A stretch of 64,000 nucleotides of DNA from Phocaeicola plebeius DSM 17135 (GTDB lineage Bacteria; Bacteroidota; Bacteroidia; Bacteroidales; Bacteroidaceae), in NCBI RefSeq assembly GCF_000187895.1, contig NZ_DS990123.1:62001-126000 (forward strand), read 5' to 3'. A model generated the notes under the pieces. It was not told where the DNA came from, searched no databases, and worked only from the letters and a program-made list of their open reading frames with translations. Made by a program: the position numbers and the translations under genes. Shown in pieces: positions 25,953-34,120 of the stretch. The first letter of the stretch is position 1, and each line of letters starts with the position of its first letter.

Positions 25953-25968
25953 TGGCACATTTTTTGCA
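25953..25968 (+). promoter_or_regulatory. perfect sigma-54 (-24/-12) promoter motif
   Basis: TGGCAC-ATTTT-TTGCA, with GG and GC exactly 10 bases apart, matches the RpoN consensus TGGCAC-N5-TTGCW. Transcription would start near 25979, 15 bases before the ATG of the DUF4834 gene. No NtrC-type activator is encoded in the window. Confidence 0.6.
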
Positions 25969-25993
25969 TATCTCACATTAAAAACAAAAGACA

Positions 25994-26281
25994 ATGTTCC
26001 ATATTTTAGGCTTTCTATTTTTTATTATACTGGTTGTTCTGGTGATTGGATTGCTTATACTTTCCAAAATCGTCAGTCTGGTATTCGGATTCAAACGCCG
26101 TATGCAAGGTAAGAATTCGGGTCAGAGAACAACTTACTCTTCTCAAAATTATCAGTCGAACCCTCGTCAGGAAGAGACAACAGATTCTTACTCCACACAA
26201 GGAGATGTACCTGTGCGTCAACGCAAAAAGATTTTTGATAAAGACGAAGGGGAATACGTAGAGTTCGAAGAAATCAAATAA
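25994..26281 (+). CDS. DUF4834 family small membrane protein
   Basis: A 95-residue protein with one N-terminal membrane helix (FLFFIILVVLVIGLLILSKIVSLVFG, about 7-32), then a basic stop-transfer segment (FKRRMQGK) and a low-complexity, Ser/Gln/Thr-rich linker. It ends in a charged, conserved-looking tail (RKKIFDKDEGEYVEFEEIK). This matches the Bacteroidales DUF4834 family, whose function is unknown. It follows pssA by 54 bases but seems to have its own sigma-54 type promoter in that gap. It ends 4 bases from the convergent tadA gene. Confidence 0.85.
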   Translation: MFHILGFLFFIILVVLVIGLLILSKIVSLVFGFKRRMQGKNSGQRTTYSSQNYQSNPRQEETTDSYSTQGDVPVRQRKKIFDKDEGEYVEFEEIK

Positions 26282-26285
26282 ACCA

Positions 26286-26720
26286 TCATCTCCTCTTCCG
26301 GAAGAAATCTTTCATCAGTCCGGCACATTCATCGGCCAGCACCCCTTTCACGACCACGGTCTTCGGATGCAAGGCTTGAGGTGCATAGCGCTGGTAGCCT
26401 CTTTTCTCGTCTTCTGCACCGAAAACGAGCCGACCGACCTGCGACCAGGCAATGGCACCGGCACACATCACACAGGGCTCCACTGTAACGTAGAGCGTAC
26501 AGTCTGTCAAATATTTTGCTCCTAACGAATTGGCAGCGGCAGTAAGTGCCTGCATCTCGGCATGGGCTGTCACATCGTGCAGTGTTTCGGTCAGGTTATG
26601 CGCACGCGCCAGGATACGGTCACGACAGACTACCACGGCTCCCACCGGAACCTCTCCTCTTTCTGCTGCCCGTGCGGCCTCAGCCAGAGCCTGTTTCATG
26701 TAAAAAGAATCGTCTGCCAT
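26286..26720 (-). CDS. tadA: tRNA adenosine deaminase TadA / nucleoside deaminase
   Basis: A 144-residue zinc-dependent deaminase: H53-A-E55 (TAHAEMQAL) and P82-C83-x2-C86 (EPCVMCAGA). These are the family's zinc ligands and catalytic Glu. TadA converts A34 to inosine in tRNA-Arg(ACG). The N-terminal MKQALAEAARAAERGEVPVGAVVV is also typical. It lies 3 bases after the small RHH-like gene, so both share a promoter. Confidence 0.93.
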   Translation of the reverse strand: MADDSFYMKQALAEAARAAERGEVPVGAVVVCRDRILARAHNLTETLHDVTAHAEMQALTAAANSLGAKYLTDCTLYVTVEPCVMCAGAIAWSQVGRLVFGAEDEKRGYQRYAPQALHPKTVVVKGVLADECAGLMKDFFRKRR

Positions 26721-26723
26721 AAC

Positions 26724-26957
26724 TTATCTGCGCATATCGTGTTCCTTAAAAAGAGTAGGATAATCTTCCTCCATATTCTGATGGATAAAAGCCAATACAG
26801 TCTCGCGAAGCCAGCGTGCCTTGTTGGTTATCTGGTATTTCTCCAGATAACGGTCTACAATTCGCACCTCTTCTTCGCTCATCAGACAAACCATCCGCTG
26901 GCGGCGGGGAGGATTACTGACTGGTACTTTTTTTCTTTTTTTTCCGCTATTTACCAT
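26724..26957 (-). CDS. small ribbon-helix-helix-like protein, unknown function
   Basis: A 77-residue protein. After a basic N-terminus (NSGKKRKKVPVSNPPRRQ) comes a strand-helix-helix pattern (RMVCLMSEEEVRIVDRYLEKY, then ITNKARWLRETVLAFI), as in ribbon-helix-helix DNA-binding proteins. The frame is open further upstream, but that part only mirrors yraN on the other strand; the ATG at 26957 sits 8 bases after a TAATTTTG -7 element (26966-26973), implying an almost leaderless message. It is co-transcribed with tadA. A DNA-binding regulatory role is a guess from the fold pattern; no family name is claimed. Confidence 0.65.
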   Translation of the reverse strand: MVNSGKKRKKVPVSNPPRRQRMVCLMSEEEVRIVDRYLEKYQITNKARWLRETVLAFIHQNMEEDYPTLFKEHDMRR

Positions 26958-26965
26958 CTTCGGTG

Positions 26966-26973
26966 CAAAATTA
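26966..26973 (-). promoter_or_regulatory. TAnnTTTG -7 element before the RHH-like gene
   Basis: TAATTTTG on the minus strand, only 8 bases before the ATG at 26957. Start of transcription would fall at or within a few bases of the start codon. Confidence 0.5.
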
Positions 26974-27007
26974 GCGTATTCTGTTAAAATGGAAGCATAA
27001 AAATGCG

Positions 27008-27015
27008 TATTTTTG
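27008..27015 (+). promoter_or_regulatory. TAnnTTTG -7 element of yraN-birA
   Basis: TATTTTTG, 15 bases before the yraN ATG at 27031. The short distance favours that ATG over the in-frame codon at 27013, which overlaps the element. Confidence 0.5.
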
Positions 27016-27030
27016 CGAAAAAGCGGAAAA

Positions 27031-27399
27031 ATGGCATCACATAATGAACTAGGAAAAGAAGGAGAAAATACGGCCGTGAAGTACCTGCTGGAGAAAGGAT
27101 ATGAAATCAGGCATCGAAACTGGCACTCCGGACACCGTGACCTGGACATCGTGGCACAGAAAGACGGTGAACTGGTCATTGTGGAGGTTAAGACACGAAG
27201 CGATGCCAGCTTCGGACAGCCGGAGGATGCGGTGGACAGGCGTAAGATAAGAAGCATCGTAGCCTCTACGGATGCATACGTCCGAAAGTTTGCCATTGAC
27301 CTTCCAGTTCGCTTTGATATTATCACGGTAGTAGGAAACCGCCCTCCCTTCCACATAGAACACATTGAGGACGCCTTTTTCCCGCCCGTGTGGAACTAA
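27031..27399 (+). CDS. yraN: YraN family (UPF0102) endonuclease-fold protein
   Basis: A 122-residue protein of the UPF0102 family, which has a restriction-endonuclease-like fold of Holliday-junction-resolvase type. Typical segments: NELGKEGENTAVKYLLEKGYEI, the D-x-n-ExK core in DLDIVAQKDGELVIVEVKTR, and DRRKIRSIVAST. Its role is unproven, and DNA repair or recombination is often proposed. The start at 27031 is chosen because a promoter element overlaps the earlier in-frame codon. birA follows after 19 bases. Confidence 0.9.
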   Translation: MASHNELGKEGENTAVKYLLEKGYEIRHRNWHSGHRDLDIVAQKDGELVIVEVKTRSDASFGQPEDAVDRRKIRSIVASTDAYVRKFAIDLPVRFDIITVVGNRPPFHIEHIEDAFFPPVWN

Positions 27400-27418
27400 C
27401 TTTGAAACAGAAAAAACA

Positions 27419-28156
27419 ATGACATATCCTGAACCTATTGTATTGGCAGAAACGACTTCTACCAATACATATCTGGCAACACTCTGCCAGAAAGAAGCGT
27501 GTGCGGAACTGACCACCGTGTATTCATCTTTCCAGTCGGCTGGACGCGGCCAGCGCGGCAACAGCTGGGAGTCGGAAGCCGGAAAGAACCTGCTCTTCAG
27601 TTTTGTTGTTTATCCGGAGTTTCTGGAGGCACACCGTCAGTTCTACCTTTCACAGGTGACCGCCCTGGCACTGCACGATGTGCTGTCCACCTACACAGAG
27701 GGCATTTCCATCAAATGGCCTAATGATATTTACTGGAAAGACAAGAAAATTTGCGGCACACTGATCGAAAATGACCTGACAGGCATCCATATCAGCCGTT
27801 CCATTTCGGGTACCGGCGTAAACCTGAACCAGGAACGTTTCCTCAGCGATGCACCTAATCCGGTATCATTATGCCAAATTACGGGCAACCAATATAACCC
27901 GCGGGAGATACTGGAACAGATTATGGAAAAAGTGACTGAATATTATCAGTATCTGAAAGAGAACCGGACAGAGGTGCTGGAAACACGCTACAAGGAGAGG
28001 CTTTACCGAAAAGAAGGATTACATCTGTTCCGCGATAAAAACGGTGACTTCCGGGCACGCATTGCCGACATAGAACCGAACGGACGACTGATACTGGAAG
28101 ACGAGAACGGACAGACAAGGGGGTATTTATTTAAGGAAGTGGAATACATCTTATGA
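27419..28156 (+). CDS. birA: biotin-[acetyl-CoA-carboxylase] ligase, monofunctional
   Basis: A 245-residue biotin protein ligase without the N-terminal helix-turn-helix of E. coli BirA, so it attaches biotin but should not repress transcription directly. Motifs: AETTSTNTYLA, the biotinyl-AMP loop SAGRGQRGNSWES, SIKWPNDIYWKDKKICGTLIEN and SGTGVNLNQ. The frame is open upstream to 27365, overlapping yraN, but the family N-terminus begins at the ATG at 27419. The stop overlaps the MATE start by four bases (ATGA). Confidence 0.94.
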   Translation: MTYPEPIVLAETTSTNTYLATLCQKEACAELTTVYSSFQSAGRGQRGNSWESEAGKNLLFSFVVYPEFLEAHRQFYLSQVTALALHDVLSTYTEGISIKWPNDIYWKDKKICGTLIENDLTGIHISRSISGTGVNLNQERFLSDAPNPVSLCQITGNQYNPREILEQIMEKVTEYYQYLKENRTEVLETRYKERLYRKEGLHLFRDKNGDFRARIADIEPNGRLILEDENGQTRGYLFKEVEYIL

Positions 28157-29469
28157 CACGTACTGACCGACAGATTCTTCACATCGCCCTTCCTTCCATC
28201 GTTTCCAATATCACAGTTCCCCTGTTAGGTCTGATTGACGTCAGCATTGTAGGGCACTTGGGAGCCGCATCTTACATTGGTGCCATTGCGGTGGGAGGCA
28301 TGCTGTTCAATATGATTTACTGGCTGTTCGGTTTCCTCCGCATGGGGACCGGAGGACTTACGGCACAGGCTTATGGAAGACATGACCTGCAGGAAGTGAC
28401 GCGTATCCTGCTTCGTTCACTGAGCATCAGTCTGTTACTGGCGCTTGCCTTGCTGTTACTGCAATATCCGATACGAAATATCGCATTTATGTGCATGGAC
28501 ACCAGCGAGGAGGTCCGGCAATTAGCTACCTTATATTTCCACATCTGTATCTGGGGGGCACCGGCCACTTTAGGGCTCTATGGTTTCACGGGCTGGTACA
28601 TCGGCATGCAGAATTCTCGTTTCCCAATGTTCATCGCCATCACCCAGAACATTGTCAATATAGCAGCCAGCCTGTTTTTTGTATTCGTACTGAAGATGAA
28701 AGTAGAAGGCGTGGCATTAGGCACGCTCGTGGCACAATATGCCGGACTGGGTATGGCCTGTCTGCTCTGGCTGACTTATTACCGTCCGCTCCGAAAATAC
28801 CTTCGCCAGGAAGCCCTGTTCGACCGTACGGAAATGAAGCGTTTCTTCCAAGTAAACCGAGATATTTTTTTCCGCACACTCTGCCTGATTGCAGTTACCG
28901 TCTTCTTCACCTCTACAGGTGCGGCCTACGGGGATGTGGTATTGGCCGTGAATGCCCTGCTGATGCAGCTATTCACTCTATTTTCTTATTTCATGGATGG
29001 ATTTGCTTACGCAGGAGAGGCGCTGACCGGAAAATACATCGGGGCCAAAGACAATCAATCGCTGAGACTGACCATACGGCACCTTTTTAAGTGGGGAATC
29101 GCCTTGTCACTGCTGTTCACGTTACTCTACGGAGCGGGAGGAAAAAGTTTTCTCGGCTTGCTCACCAACGACATTTCTGTCATTTCGGCTTCTGAGGAAT
29201 ATATCTATTGGGTACTGGCCATTCCGCTGGCAGGATTCTCGGCCTTTCTGCTCGATGGAATCTGTATCGGTGCCACAGCTACCCGCGTGATGCTTCGCTC
29301 CATGTTAGTGGCCTCGGCCAGCTTCTTCCTACTCTATTATGGATTCCATACCACGTTAGGGAATCATGCGTTATGGATGGCTTTTATTGTGTACCTGGCA
29401 TTGCGAGGTGTTGTGCAGGGAGGAATACTCTACCGGATGCCACACACCAACCTCAACAGACAGGTATAG
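28153..29469 (+). CDS. MATE family efflux transporter (DinF-like)
   Basis: A 438-residue protein with about 12 membrane segments and the two-fold MatE pattern. It begins DRQILHIALPSIVSNITVPLLGLIDVSIVGHLG, the conserved first helix with V-D-x-x-x-x-G-x-x-G, and RMGTGGLTAQAYG follows. It likely exports organic cations or drugs in exchange for Na+ or H+. It is closest in look to the DinF subfamily. Translation is coupled to birA through the ATGA overlap. Confidence 0.93.
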   Translation: MTRTDRQILHIALPSIVSNITVPLLGLIDVSIVGHLGAASYIGAIAVGGMLFNMIYWLFGFLRMGTGGLTAQAYGRHDLQEVTRILLRSLSISLLLALALLLLQYPIRNIAFMCMDTSEEVRQLATLYFHICIWGAPATLGLYGFTGWYIGMQNSRFPMFIAITQNIVNIAASLFFVFVLKMKVEGVALGTLVAQYAGLGMACLLWLTYYRPLRKYLRQEALFDRTEMKRFFQVNRDIFFRTLCLIAVTVFFTSTGAAYGDVVLAVNALLMQLFTLFSYFMDGFAYAGEALTGKYIGAKDNQSLRLTIRHLFKWGIALSLLFTLLYGAGGKSFLGLLTNDISVISASEEYIYWVLAIPLAGFSAFLLDGICIGATATRVMLRSMLVASASFFLLYYGFHTTLGNHALWMAFIVYLALRGVVQGGILYRMPHTNLNRQV

Positions 29470-29507
29470 TTTTAACGACAAGCCTCGGGATATATGCAAA
29501 TTATTAC

Positions 29508-29515
29508 TAACTTTG
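29508..29515 (+). promoter_or_regulatory. TAnnTTTG -7 element of pyrH
   Basis: TAACTTTG, a perfect -7 match, 25 bases before the pyrH ATG. No TTTG box is evident at the -33 position. Confidence 0.55.
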
Positions 29516-29540
29516 TAGCAATCTAAAAACAAATACGATT

Positions 29541-30251
29541 ATGGCAAAATTCAAACGCATCCTGTTAAAACTCAGCGGCGAAAGCTTGATGGGAGAAAAG
29601 AAATACGGTATTGACGAAAAACGTCTGGGCGAATATGCACAGCAAATCAAGGAAATCCACGACATGGGGGTACAGATTGGTATCGTGATTGGTGGCGGTA
29701 ACATCTTCCGCGGATTGTCTGGAGCCGGAAAAGGTTTCGACCGTGTAAAAGGTGACCAGATGGGTATGCTGGCTACTGTTATCAACAGTCTGGGATTAAG
29801 TTCTGCCTTGGTAGCAGCCGGTGTAAAGGCCCGTGTACTGACAGCCATCCGCATGGAACCCATCGGTGAGTTCTACACCAAATGGAAAGCCATTGAAGCC
29901 ATGGAAAATGGAGAAGTAGTAATCATGTCGGCCGGAACAGGTAATCCGTTCTTTACTACAGACACTGGTTCTTCATTGAGAGGTATTGAGATTGAAGCCG
30001 ACGTGATGCTGAAAGGTACGCGCGTGGACGGTATCTACACTGCCGACCCAGAAAAGGATCCGACTGCCACCAAGTTCGATGACATCACTTACGATGAAGT
30101 ACTGGCAAGAGGACTGAAAGTAATGGACCTGACCGCTACTTGTATGTGTAAGGAAAACAACCTGCCAATTATTGTATTCGACATGGATACAGTGGGCAAC
30201 CTGAAAAAGGTAATGTCTGGCGAAAACATCGGTACGCTGGTACACAACTGA
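29541..30251 (+). CDS. pyrH: UMP kinase
   Basis: A 236-residue hexameric amino-acid-kinase-fold enzyme that phosphorylates UMP to UDP. Motifs: FKRILLKLSGESLMG (5-19), the IGGGNIFRG loop, QMGMLATVINSL, the UMP site GTGNPFFTTDT, and DGIYTADPEKDP. Length and motifs are as in bacterial PyrH. A terminator (30276-30314) follows; frr, often adjacent to pyrH, is 0.8 kb away beyond an opposed gene. Confidence 0.97.
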   Translation: MAKFKRILLKLSGESLMGEKKYGIDEKRLGEYAQQIKEIHDMGVQIGIVIGGGNIFRGLSGAGKGFDRVKGDQMGMLATVINSLGLSSALVAAGVKARVLTAIRMEPIGEFYTKWKAIEAMENGEVVIMSAGTGNPFFTTDTGSSLRGIEIEADVMLKGTRVDGIYTADPEKDPTATKFDDITYDEVLARGLKVMDLTATCMCKENNLPIIVFDMDTVGNLKKVMSGENIGTLVHN

Positions 30252-30275
30252 TTATTCATTTGAATCAAAAAATAT

Positions 30276-30314
30276 ACGGCAAGACTGGAAACGCATCCTG
30301 GTCTTGCCGTTTTT
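30276..30314 (+). terminator. intrinsic terminator of pyrH
   Basis: ACGGCAAGAC (30276-30285) and GTCTTGCCGT (30301-30310) with a loop, followed by TTTTGTTT. It also lies just past the end of the convergent histidine phosphatase gene. Confidence 0.85.
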
Positions 30315-30316
30315 GT

Positions 30317-30841
30317 TTATTCACGTGTCAGTTCGTAACGATGAAGTTCTGCATTTTTCATCAGTGGAACCGTACGCAGTTCCTCCAGCGAAACACCTGT
30401 AATACGGGCTTCCAGGCAACGGTTGATTTGTCCGTGTGCCACTACCAACACACGTTTTCCGTCATAATGCTGCCACAGATAGTCCAAAAAAGTGCCGGCC
30501 CGGTCGTACATCATCTGGCGAGTTTCCACTCCAGCAGGAGGATTACTTAAATCGACACTACCCACAGACAGCCCAGTCCAAGGCCCCCAGTCTATTTCCC
30601 TCAACAACGTAGTCTGTTGCCAAGGAAGCTGCCGGCTCCCAACAGCCAGTTGTACGGTATCCACTACCCGTTGCAAATCACTGCTGACCACTGCATCCAG
30701 TGCAATGTTCTGCAACGATTCTCCTAAATCCATCGCCTGCTTTTTTCCTTCTTCCGTCAATGTGCCGGGCAAGTGCCCTTGAAAAATACGGCTCAGGTTT
30801 TCCACCGTCTGCCCGTGGCGCGCCAAATAAAGTGTAATCAT
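30317..30841 (-). CDS. histidine phosphatase family protein (phosphoglycerate mutase-like)
   Basis: A 174-residue branch-1 histidine phosphatase: the RHG motif is R8-H9-G10 (LYLARHGQTVENL), the second His lies in VLVVAHGQINR, with AVVSSDLQR and a Glu in REIDWGPWTG. Small members of this family dephosphorylate sugars, nucleotides or cobalamin intermediates (CobC). The exact substrate cannot be inferred and no cobalamin gene is nearby. It is convergent to pyrH, and shares its terminator region. Confidence 0.88.
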   Translation of the reverse strand: MITLYLARHGQTVENLSRIFQGHLPGTLTEEGKKQAMDLGESLQNIALDAVVSSDLQRVVDTVQLAVGSRQLPWQQTTLLREIDWGPWTGLSVGSVDLSNPPAGVETRQMMYDRAGTFLDYLWQHYDGKRVLVVAHGQINRCLEARITGVSLEELRTVPLMKNAELHRYELTRE

Positions 30842-30932
30842 ACAACCGTGCTGTTTTATAGTGATAAAACAAAGATAAGAAGTTTTTCAGGATATTTCCG
30901 AAACCGGAAGACACAAACTTATTTTCAGAAGT

Positions 30933-30963
30933 ATTGCAAGGAAATAAAAAATAGCTTATTTTT
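30933..30963 (+). promoter_or_regulatory. Bacteroides-type promoter of frr
   Basis: ATTG (30932-30935), 20 bases, then TATTTTTG (30956-30963), a perfect -7 element. It ends 52 bases before the frr ATG. Confidence 0.6.
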
Positions 30964-31015
30964 GTTCACATAAATACTTATCAACGAATATAAAACCTAT
31001 AAATGCAAGAAATAT

Positions 31016-31576
31016 ATGGCAGATTCTAAAACAATTATCAGCGAAGCTGAAGAGAAAATGGATATGGCAGTCATGTACCTGGATGAGTCACTGGCTCACA
31101 TCCGTGCCGGAAAGGCTGACGTACGTTTGTTGGACGGTATCCGCGTAGATTCTTACGGAAGCATGGTGCCCATCAATAACGTAGCAGCAGTAACTACTCC
31201 TGATGCGCGCAGCATCGCCATCAAGCCGTGGGACAAAAGCATGTTTCGCGTAATTGAAAAGGCTATCATCGACTCTGAACTGGGTATCATGCCGGAAAAC
31301 AACGGTGAAATCATCCGTATCGGTATCCCGCCGTTGACAGAGGAACGCCGTAAACAGTTGAGCAAGCAGTGCAAGGGTGAAGGTGAAACTGCAAAAGTAA
31401 GTGTGCGCAACGCACGCCGCGACGCCATCGACGCACTGAAAAAAGCCGTGAAAGATGGTATGCCGGAAGATGAACAGAAGAACTCGGAAGCCAAACTGCA
31501 GAAAGTACACGACAAATACATCAAGCAGATTGACGACATGCTGGCTGCCAAGGACAAAGAAATCATGACAGTATAA
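31016..31576 (+). CDS. frr: ribosome recycling factor
   Basis: A 186-residue RRF, the usual length. Motifs: [58 protein letters not shown], and the C-terminal helix of the three-helix bundle [30 protein letters not shown]. It splits post-termination ribosomes with EF-G. A terminator at 31594-31634 separates it from rsgA. Confidence 0.97.
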   Translation: MADSKTIISEAEEKMDMAVMYLDESLAHIRAGKADVRLLDGIRVDSYGSMVPINNVAAVTTPDARSIAIKPWDKSMFRVIEKAIIDSELGIMPENNGEIIRIGIPPLTEERRKQLSKQCKGEGETAKVSVRNARRDAIDALKKAVKDGMPEDEQKNSEAKLQKVHDKYIKQIDDMLAAKDKEIMTV

Positions 31577-31593
31577 TCTTATTCACCATATAC

Positions 31594-31634
31594 GAGGAGA
31601 GAGGAGTCCTTATGGTCTCTTCCCTCCTCTTTTT
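31594..31634 (+). terminator. intrinsic terminator of frr
   Basis: GAGGAG (31594-31599) and GAGGA (31601-31605) pair with TCTTC (31618-31622) and CTCCTC (31624-31629), one A-C mismatch, followed by TTTTT. The ATG at 31612, which opens a longer rsgA frame, lies in the loop of this stem. Confidence 0.75.
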
Positions 31635-31641
31635 AATTTTG
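31634..31641 (+). promoter_or_regulatory. TAnnTTTG -7 element before rsgA
   Basis: TAATTTTG, immediately after the frr terminator and 12 bases before the proposed TTG start of rsgA at 31654. The resulting leader would be only a few bases long. Confidence 0.4.
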
Positions 31642-31653
31642 CACATATTCATT

Positions 31654-32589
31654 TTGGAAAAAGGTCTGGTCATTAAAAATACGGGAAGCTGGTACCTGGT
31701 CAAGACGGACGAGGGAAAGCTGATTGAATGTAAGATAAAAGGAAATTTCCGCCTGAAAGGAATACGCAGCACGAACCCCATTGCGGTGGGCGACCGTGTA
31801 CAAATCAATGCCAATGCGGAGGGAACCGCATTCATTACTGAAATTGAAGACCGGAAAAATTACATCATCCGCCGTTCTTCCAATCTTTCCAAACAGTCAC
31901 ACATCATTGCAGCCAATCTGGACCAGTGCATGCTGGTGGTTACAGTGAACTATCCGGAGACTTCGACAGTCTTCATTGACCGTTTTCTGGCCTCTGCAGA
32001 AGCTTATCGAGTGCCAGTCTGCCTGGTATTCAACAAGGTAGACCGCTATACGGAAGAAGAACTGCATTACCTGGATGGCTTGACAAACTTATACACGCAC
32101 ATCGGCTACCCGTGTTACCGGATTTCTGCCTTGGACGGTACGGGAGTAGACGAAATCAAACAGGCATTAGAAGGAAAAGTAACCTTATTTTCCGGCCACT
32201 CCGGTGTGGGAAAATCCACCCTCATCAATGCCATCCTGCCCGAACAGAACGTCAAGACAGGAGAAATCTCCACCGCACATAACAAAGGTATGCACACCAC
32301 CACATTCTCAGAAATGTTTCCGGTGGCAGGCGACGGATACATCATTGACACACCGGGTATCAAGGGATTTGGTACGTTCGACATGAAAGACGAAGAGGTG
32401 GGACACTATTTCAAGGAAATCTTTGAATTCTCGGCCCAATGCAAATATGGCAACTGTACCCACCGCCATGAACCTGGATGTGCCGTACGTGAAGCCGTAG
32501 AAAATCACTACATCAGTGAATCAAGGTACACTTCTTACCTGAATATCTTAGAAGATAAAGAAGAAGGGAAATACCGTTCCGCATACTAA
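31654..32589 (+). CDS. rsgA: ribosome small-subunit-dependent GTPase A
   Basis: A 311-residue circularly permuted GTPase that helps mature the 30S subunit. An OB-fold (about 1-80; [14 protein letters not shown]) leads into the GTPase domain with G4 NKVD, the P-loop GHSGVGKST and DTPGIKGFG, then a zinc knuckle [14 protein letters not shown] near the C-terminus. The start is set at TTG 31654 (giving [11 protein letters not shown]), not the ATG at 31612: the latter lies inside the frr terminator loop and adds a 14-residue hydrophobic stretch foreign to the family. A bidirectional terminator follows. Confidence 0.92.
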   Translation: MEKGLVIKNTGSWYLVKTDEGKLIECKIKGNFRLKGIRSTNPIAVGDRVQINANAEGTAFITEIEDRKNYIIRRSSNLSKQSHIIAANLDQCMLVVTVNYPETSTVFIDRFLASAEAYRVPVCLVFNKVDRYTEEELHYLDGLTNLYTHIGYPCYRISALDGTGVDEIKQALEGKVTLFSGHSGVGKSTLINAILPEQNVKTGEISTAHNKGMHTTTFSEMFPVAGDGYIIDTPGIKGFGTFDMKDEEVGHYFKEIFEFSAQCKYGNCTHRHEPGCAVREAVENHYISESRYTSYLNILEDKEEGKYRSAY

Positions 32590-32605
32590 CAGCAAATAAA
32601 AACAG

Positions 32606-32653
32606 ACAGCCCCGCTCCGATAATACGTTGACATCAGAGCGGGGCTGTTTTTA
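32606..32653. terminator. bidirectional intrinsic terminator
   Basis: ACAGCCCCGCTC (32606-32617) and GAGCGGGGCTGT (32637-32648), a perfect 12-bp stem with a 19-base loop, followed by TTTT on the plus strand. It sits between the convergent rsgA and the last gene of the RND operon. Confidence 0.85.
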
Positions 32654-32668
32654 TAATATAGGGTAATA

Positions 32669-34120
32669 TCAGAAACGCCCTCCTCCCAAAGAACGGTAAA
32701 GAAGGGTATGAAGCTGACAATAAGCTACATTCAAGTCGATACGTTCCAGCTCGCAATCCAGATAGCGTTCATCGGCCGACAGCACATCCAGATACCCTAC
32801 AAAACCGGTACGGAACAATTCGTTCGCATTCTCAATGGAACGGCGATGCACGCGACTTTCCTTGGCTTTCAACAATTTACGTTCGTCCATCCGTTCAGAT
32901 GCCTCCAGCAAATCGGCTACTTCCTGATAAGACTTCAACGCCACCCGGTGATATTCCAGCAATGCCATACGCTGACGTGCTTTCGATTCATTCCACAAAG
33001 CCCTGATTTCATGGCGCTTGAATAAAGGAGCACTGATACCGGCTGCTAAGTCGTAGACTAAAGAGGCCGGTGAGACAAACCATTTGCTCAAATCAAAGGC
33101 ATTGAATCCGGCTCCTCCCCCGATAAGCAAGGAAGGGAAGAAAGTCTTACGGGCTGCAGAAGCATCGGCCTTACAAGCCAACAGTTCCAGTTCGGCAGCT
33201 TTCACATCCGGACGGTTACACAGCAACTGGGCCGGTATACCGGAAGCTGCAGGGAACTGCGATTCCGAAATTTCCTCAAAAGTGGAACGCTTGATTTCAA
33301 AAGGCAATTTCCCCAACAACAGAGCCAATGCACGTTCTGCTTCTGTAATCTGCTGACGCGTATCGAGAAGCATTTCTTCCAACTTCAGTCCACGCGACTG
33401 GAACTGGTCGACTGACAAACGGGAAACTTCACCTTCCTTCATCAGCTCATTGGTCAGTTCATAAGCTTCCTGTGCCTTCTGGATTTCTTCTTTCAGGATG
33501 ACACATTTCTTATCCAGCCCCACCAAATGATAATACTGCGAAGCCACTTCAGAAACCAACATGGCTTGTGCCAAGCGCGCAGCCTCCAGCGAATTCATCC
33601 AGCGAAATGCTGCTGCACGTTTTTTATCTGTCAGTTTTCCCCATACATCGGCTTCCCATTGAAAGCTTACACCTAAATTCAAGTTTTTATAAGGGTCAGG
33701 TATATGCTTGTCTTTAGCCAAATCAGGGGTATTGGTCGTACTGTTTCCTACCCCATCCATGGTGTATTCACCAAAACGCTGCACACCCGCACTTAAGCCT
33801 AAAGATACTTCAGGCAGCAAAGCGCCCCGGCCTACCCGTAATTGTTCACGGGCAAGCGACACCCTCTCCAAAGTTTGCAAGAAGCTATGATTTCTTACCA
33901 GTGCCGTATCGATATACGCCTTTAAATAAGTATCCGGAAAGAATTCTTTCCATGACAAGCTGGCCATACTCAGCGTGTCCGAGGTTCCCCCGACAAAAGT
34001 CTCGGGCAGAGCCACCTTCTCTTCCGAAAGGAGAGAAGGTGACTTACAGCCACTAGACAACAGTATAACAACGGCAATTGCGATATAATTTCGTAAACTA
34101 TTAGTCTTCATCTTCATCAT
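32669..34120 (-). CDS. RND efflux outer-membrane factor, OprM/NodT type lipoprotein
   Basis: A 483-residue TolC-fold channel. A lipobox (VVILLSSGC) marks it as an OprM/CusC-type lipoprotein. It has the two tandem OEP repeats (e.g. LREQLRVGRGALLPEVSLGLSAG; later ARKTFFPSLLIGGGAGF) and a VAYCQLHTLLYRSLGGG end. With the permease and adaptor genes upstream it completes a MexAB-OprM-like pump. It overlaps the permease stop by 20 bases if translated from 34120, or 11 from the internal ATG at 34111. Confidence 0.93.
   Translation of the reverse strand: MMKMKTNSLRNYIAIAVVILLSSGCKSPSLLSEEKVALPETFVGGTSDTLSMASLSWKEFFPDTYLKAYIDTALVRNHSFLQTLERVSLAREQLRVGRGALLPEVSLGLSAGVQRFGEYTMDGVGNSTTNTPDLAKDKHIPDPYKNLNLGVSFQWEADVWGKLTDKKRAAAFRWMNSLEAARLAQAMLVSEVASQYYHLVGLDKKCVILKEEIQKAQEAYELTNELMKEGEVSRLSVDQFQSRGLKLEEMLLDTRQQITEAERALALLLGKLPFEIKRSTFEEISESQFPAASGIPAQLLCNRPDVKAAELELLACKADASAARKTFFPSLLIGGGAGFNAFDLSKWFVSPASLVYDLAAGISAPLFKRHEIRALWNESKARQRMALLEYHRVALKSYQEVADLLEASERMDERKLLKAKESRVHRRSIENANELFRTGFVGYLDVLSADERYLDCELERIDLNVAYCQLHTLLYRSLGGGRF

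Noticed and set aside
26958..27365. N-terminal extension of the small RHH-like gene up to 27365
   Set aside because: The added part mirrors yraN on the other strand and spans two promoters; the ATG at 26957 fits better.
31612..31653. ATG at 31612 as the start of rsgA
   Set aside because: It lies in the loop of the frr terminator and adds residues not found in RsgA proteins.
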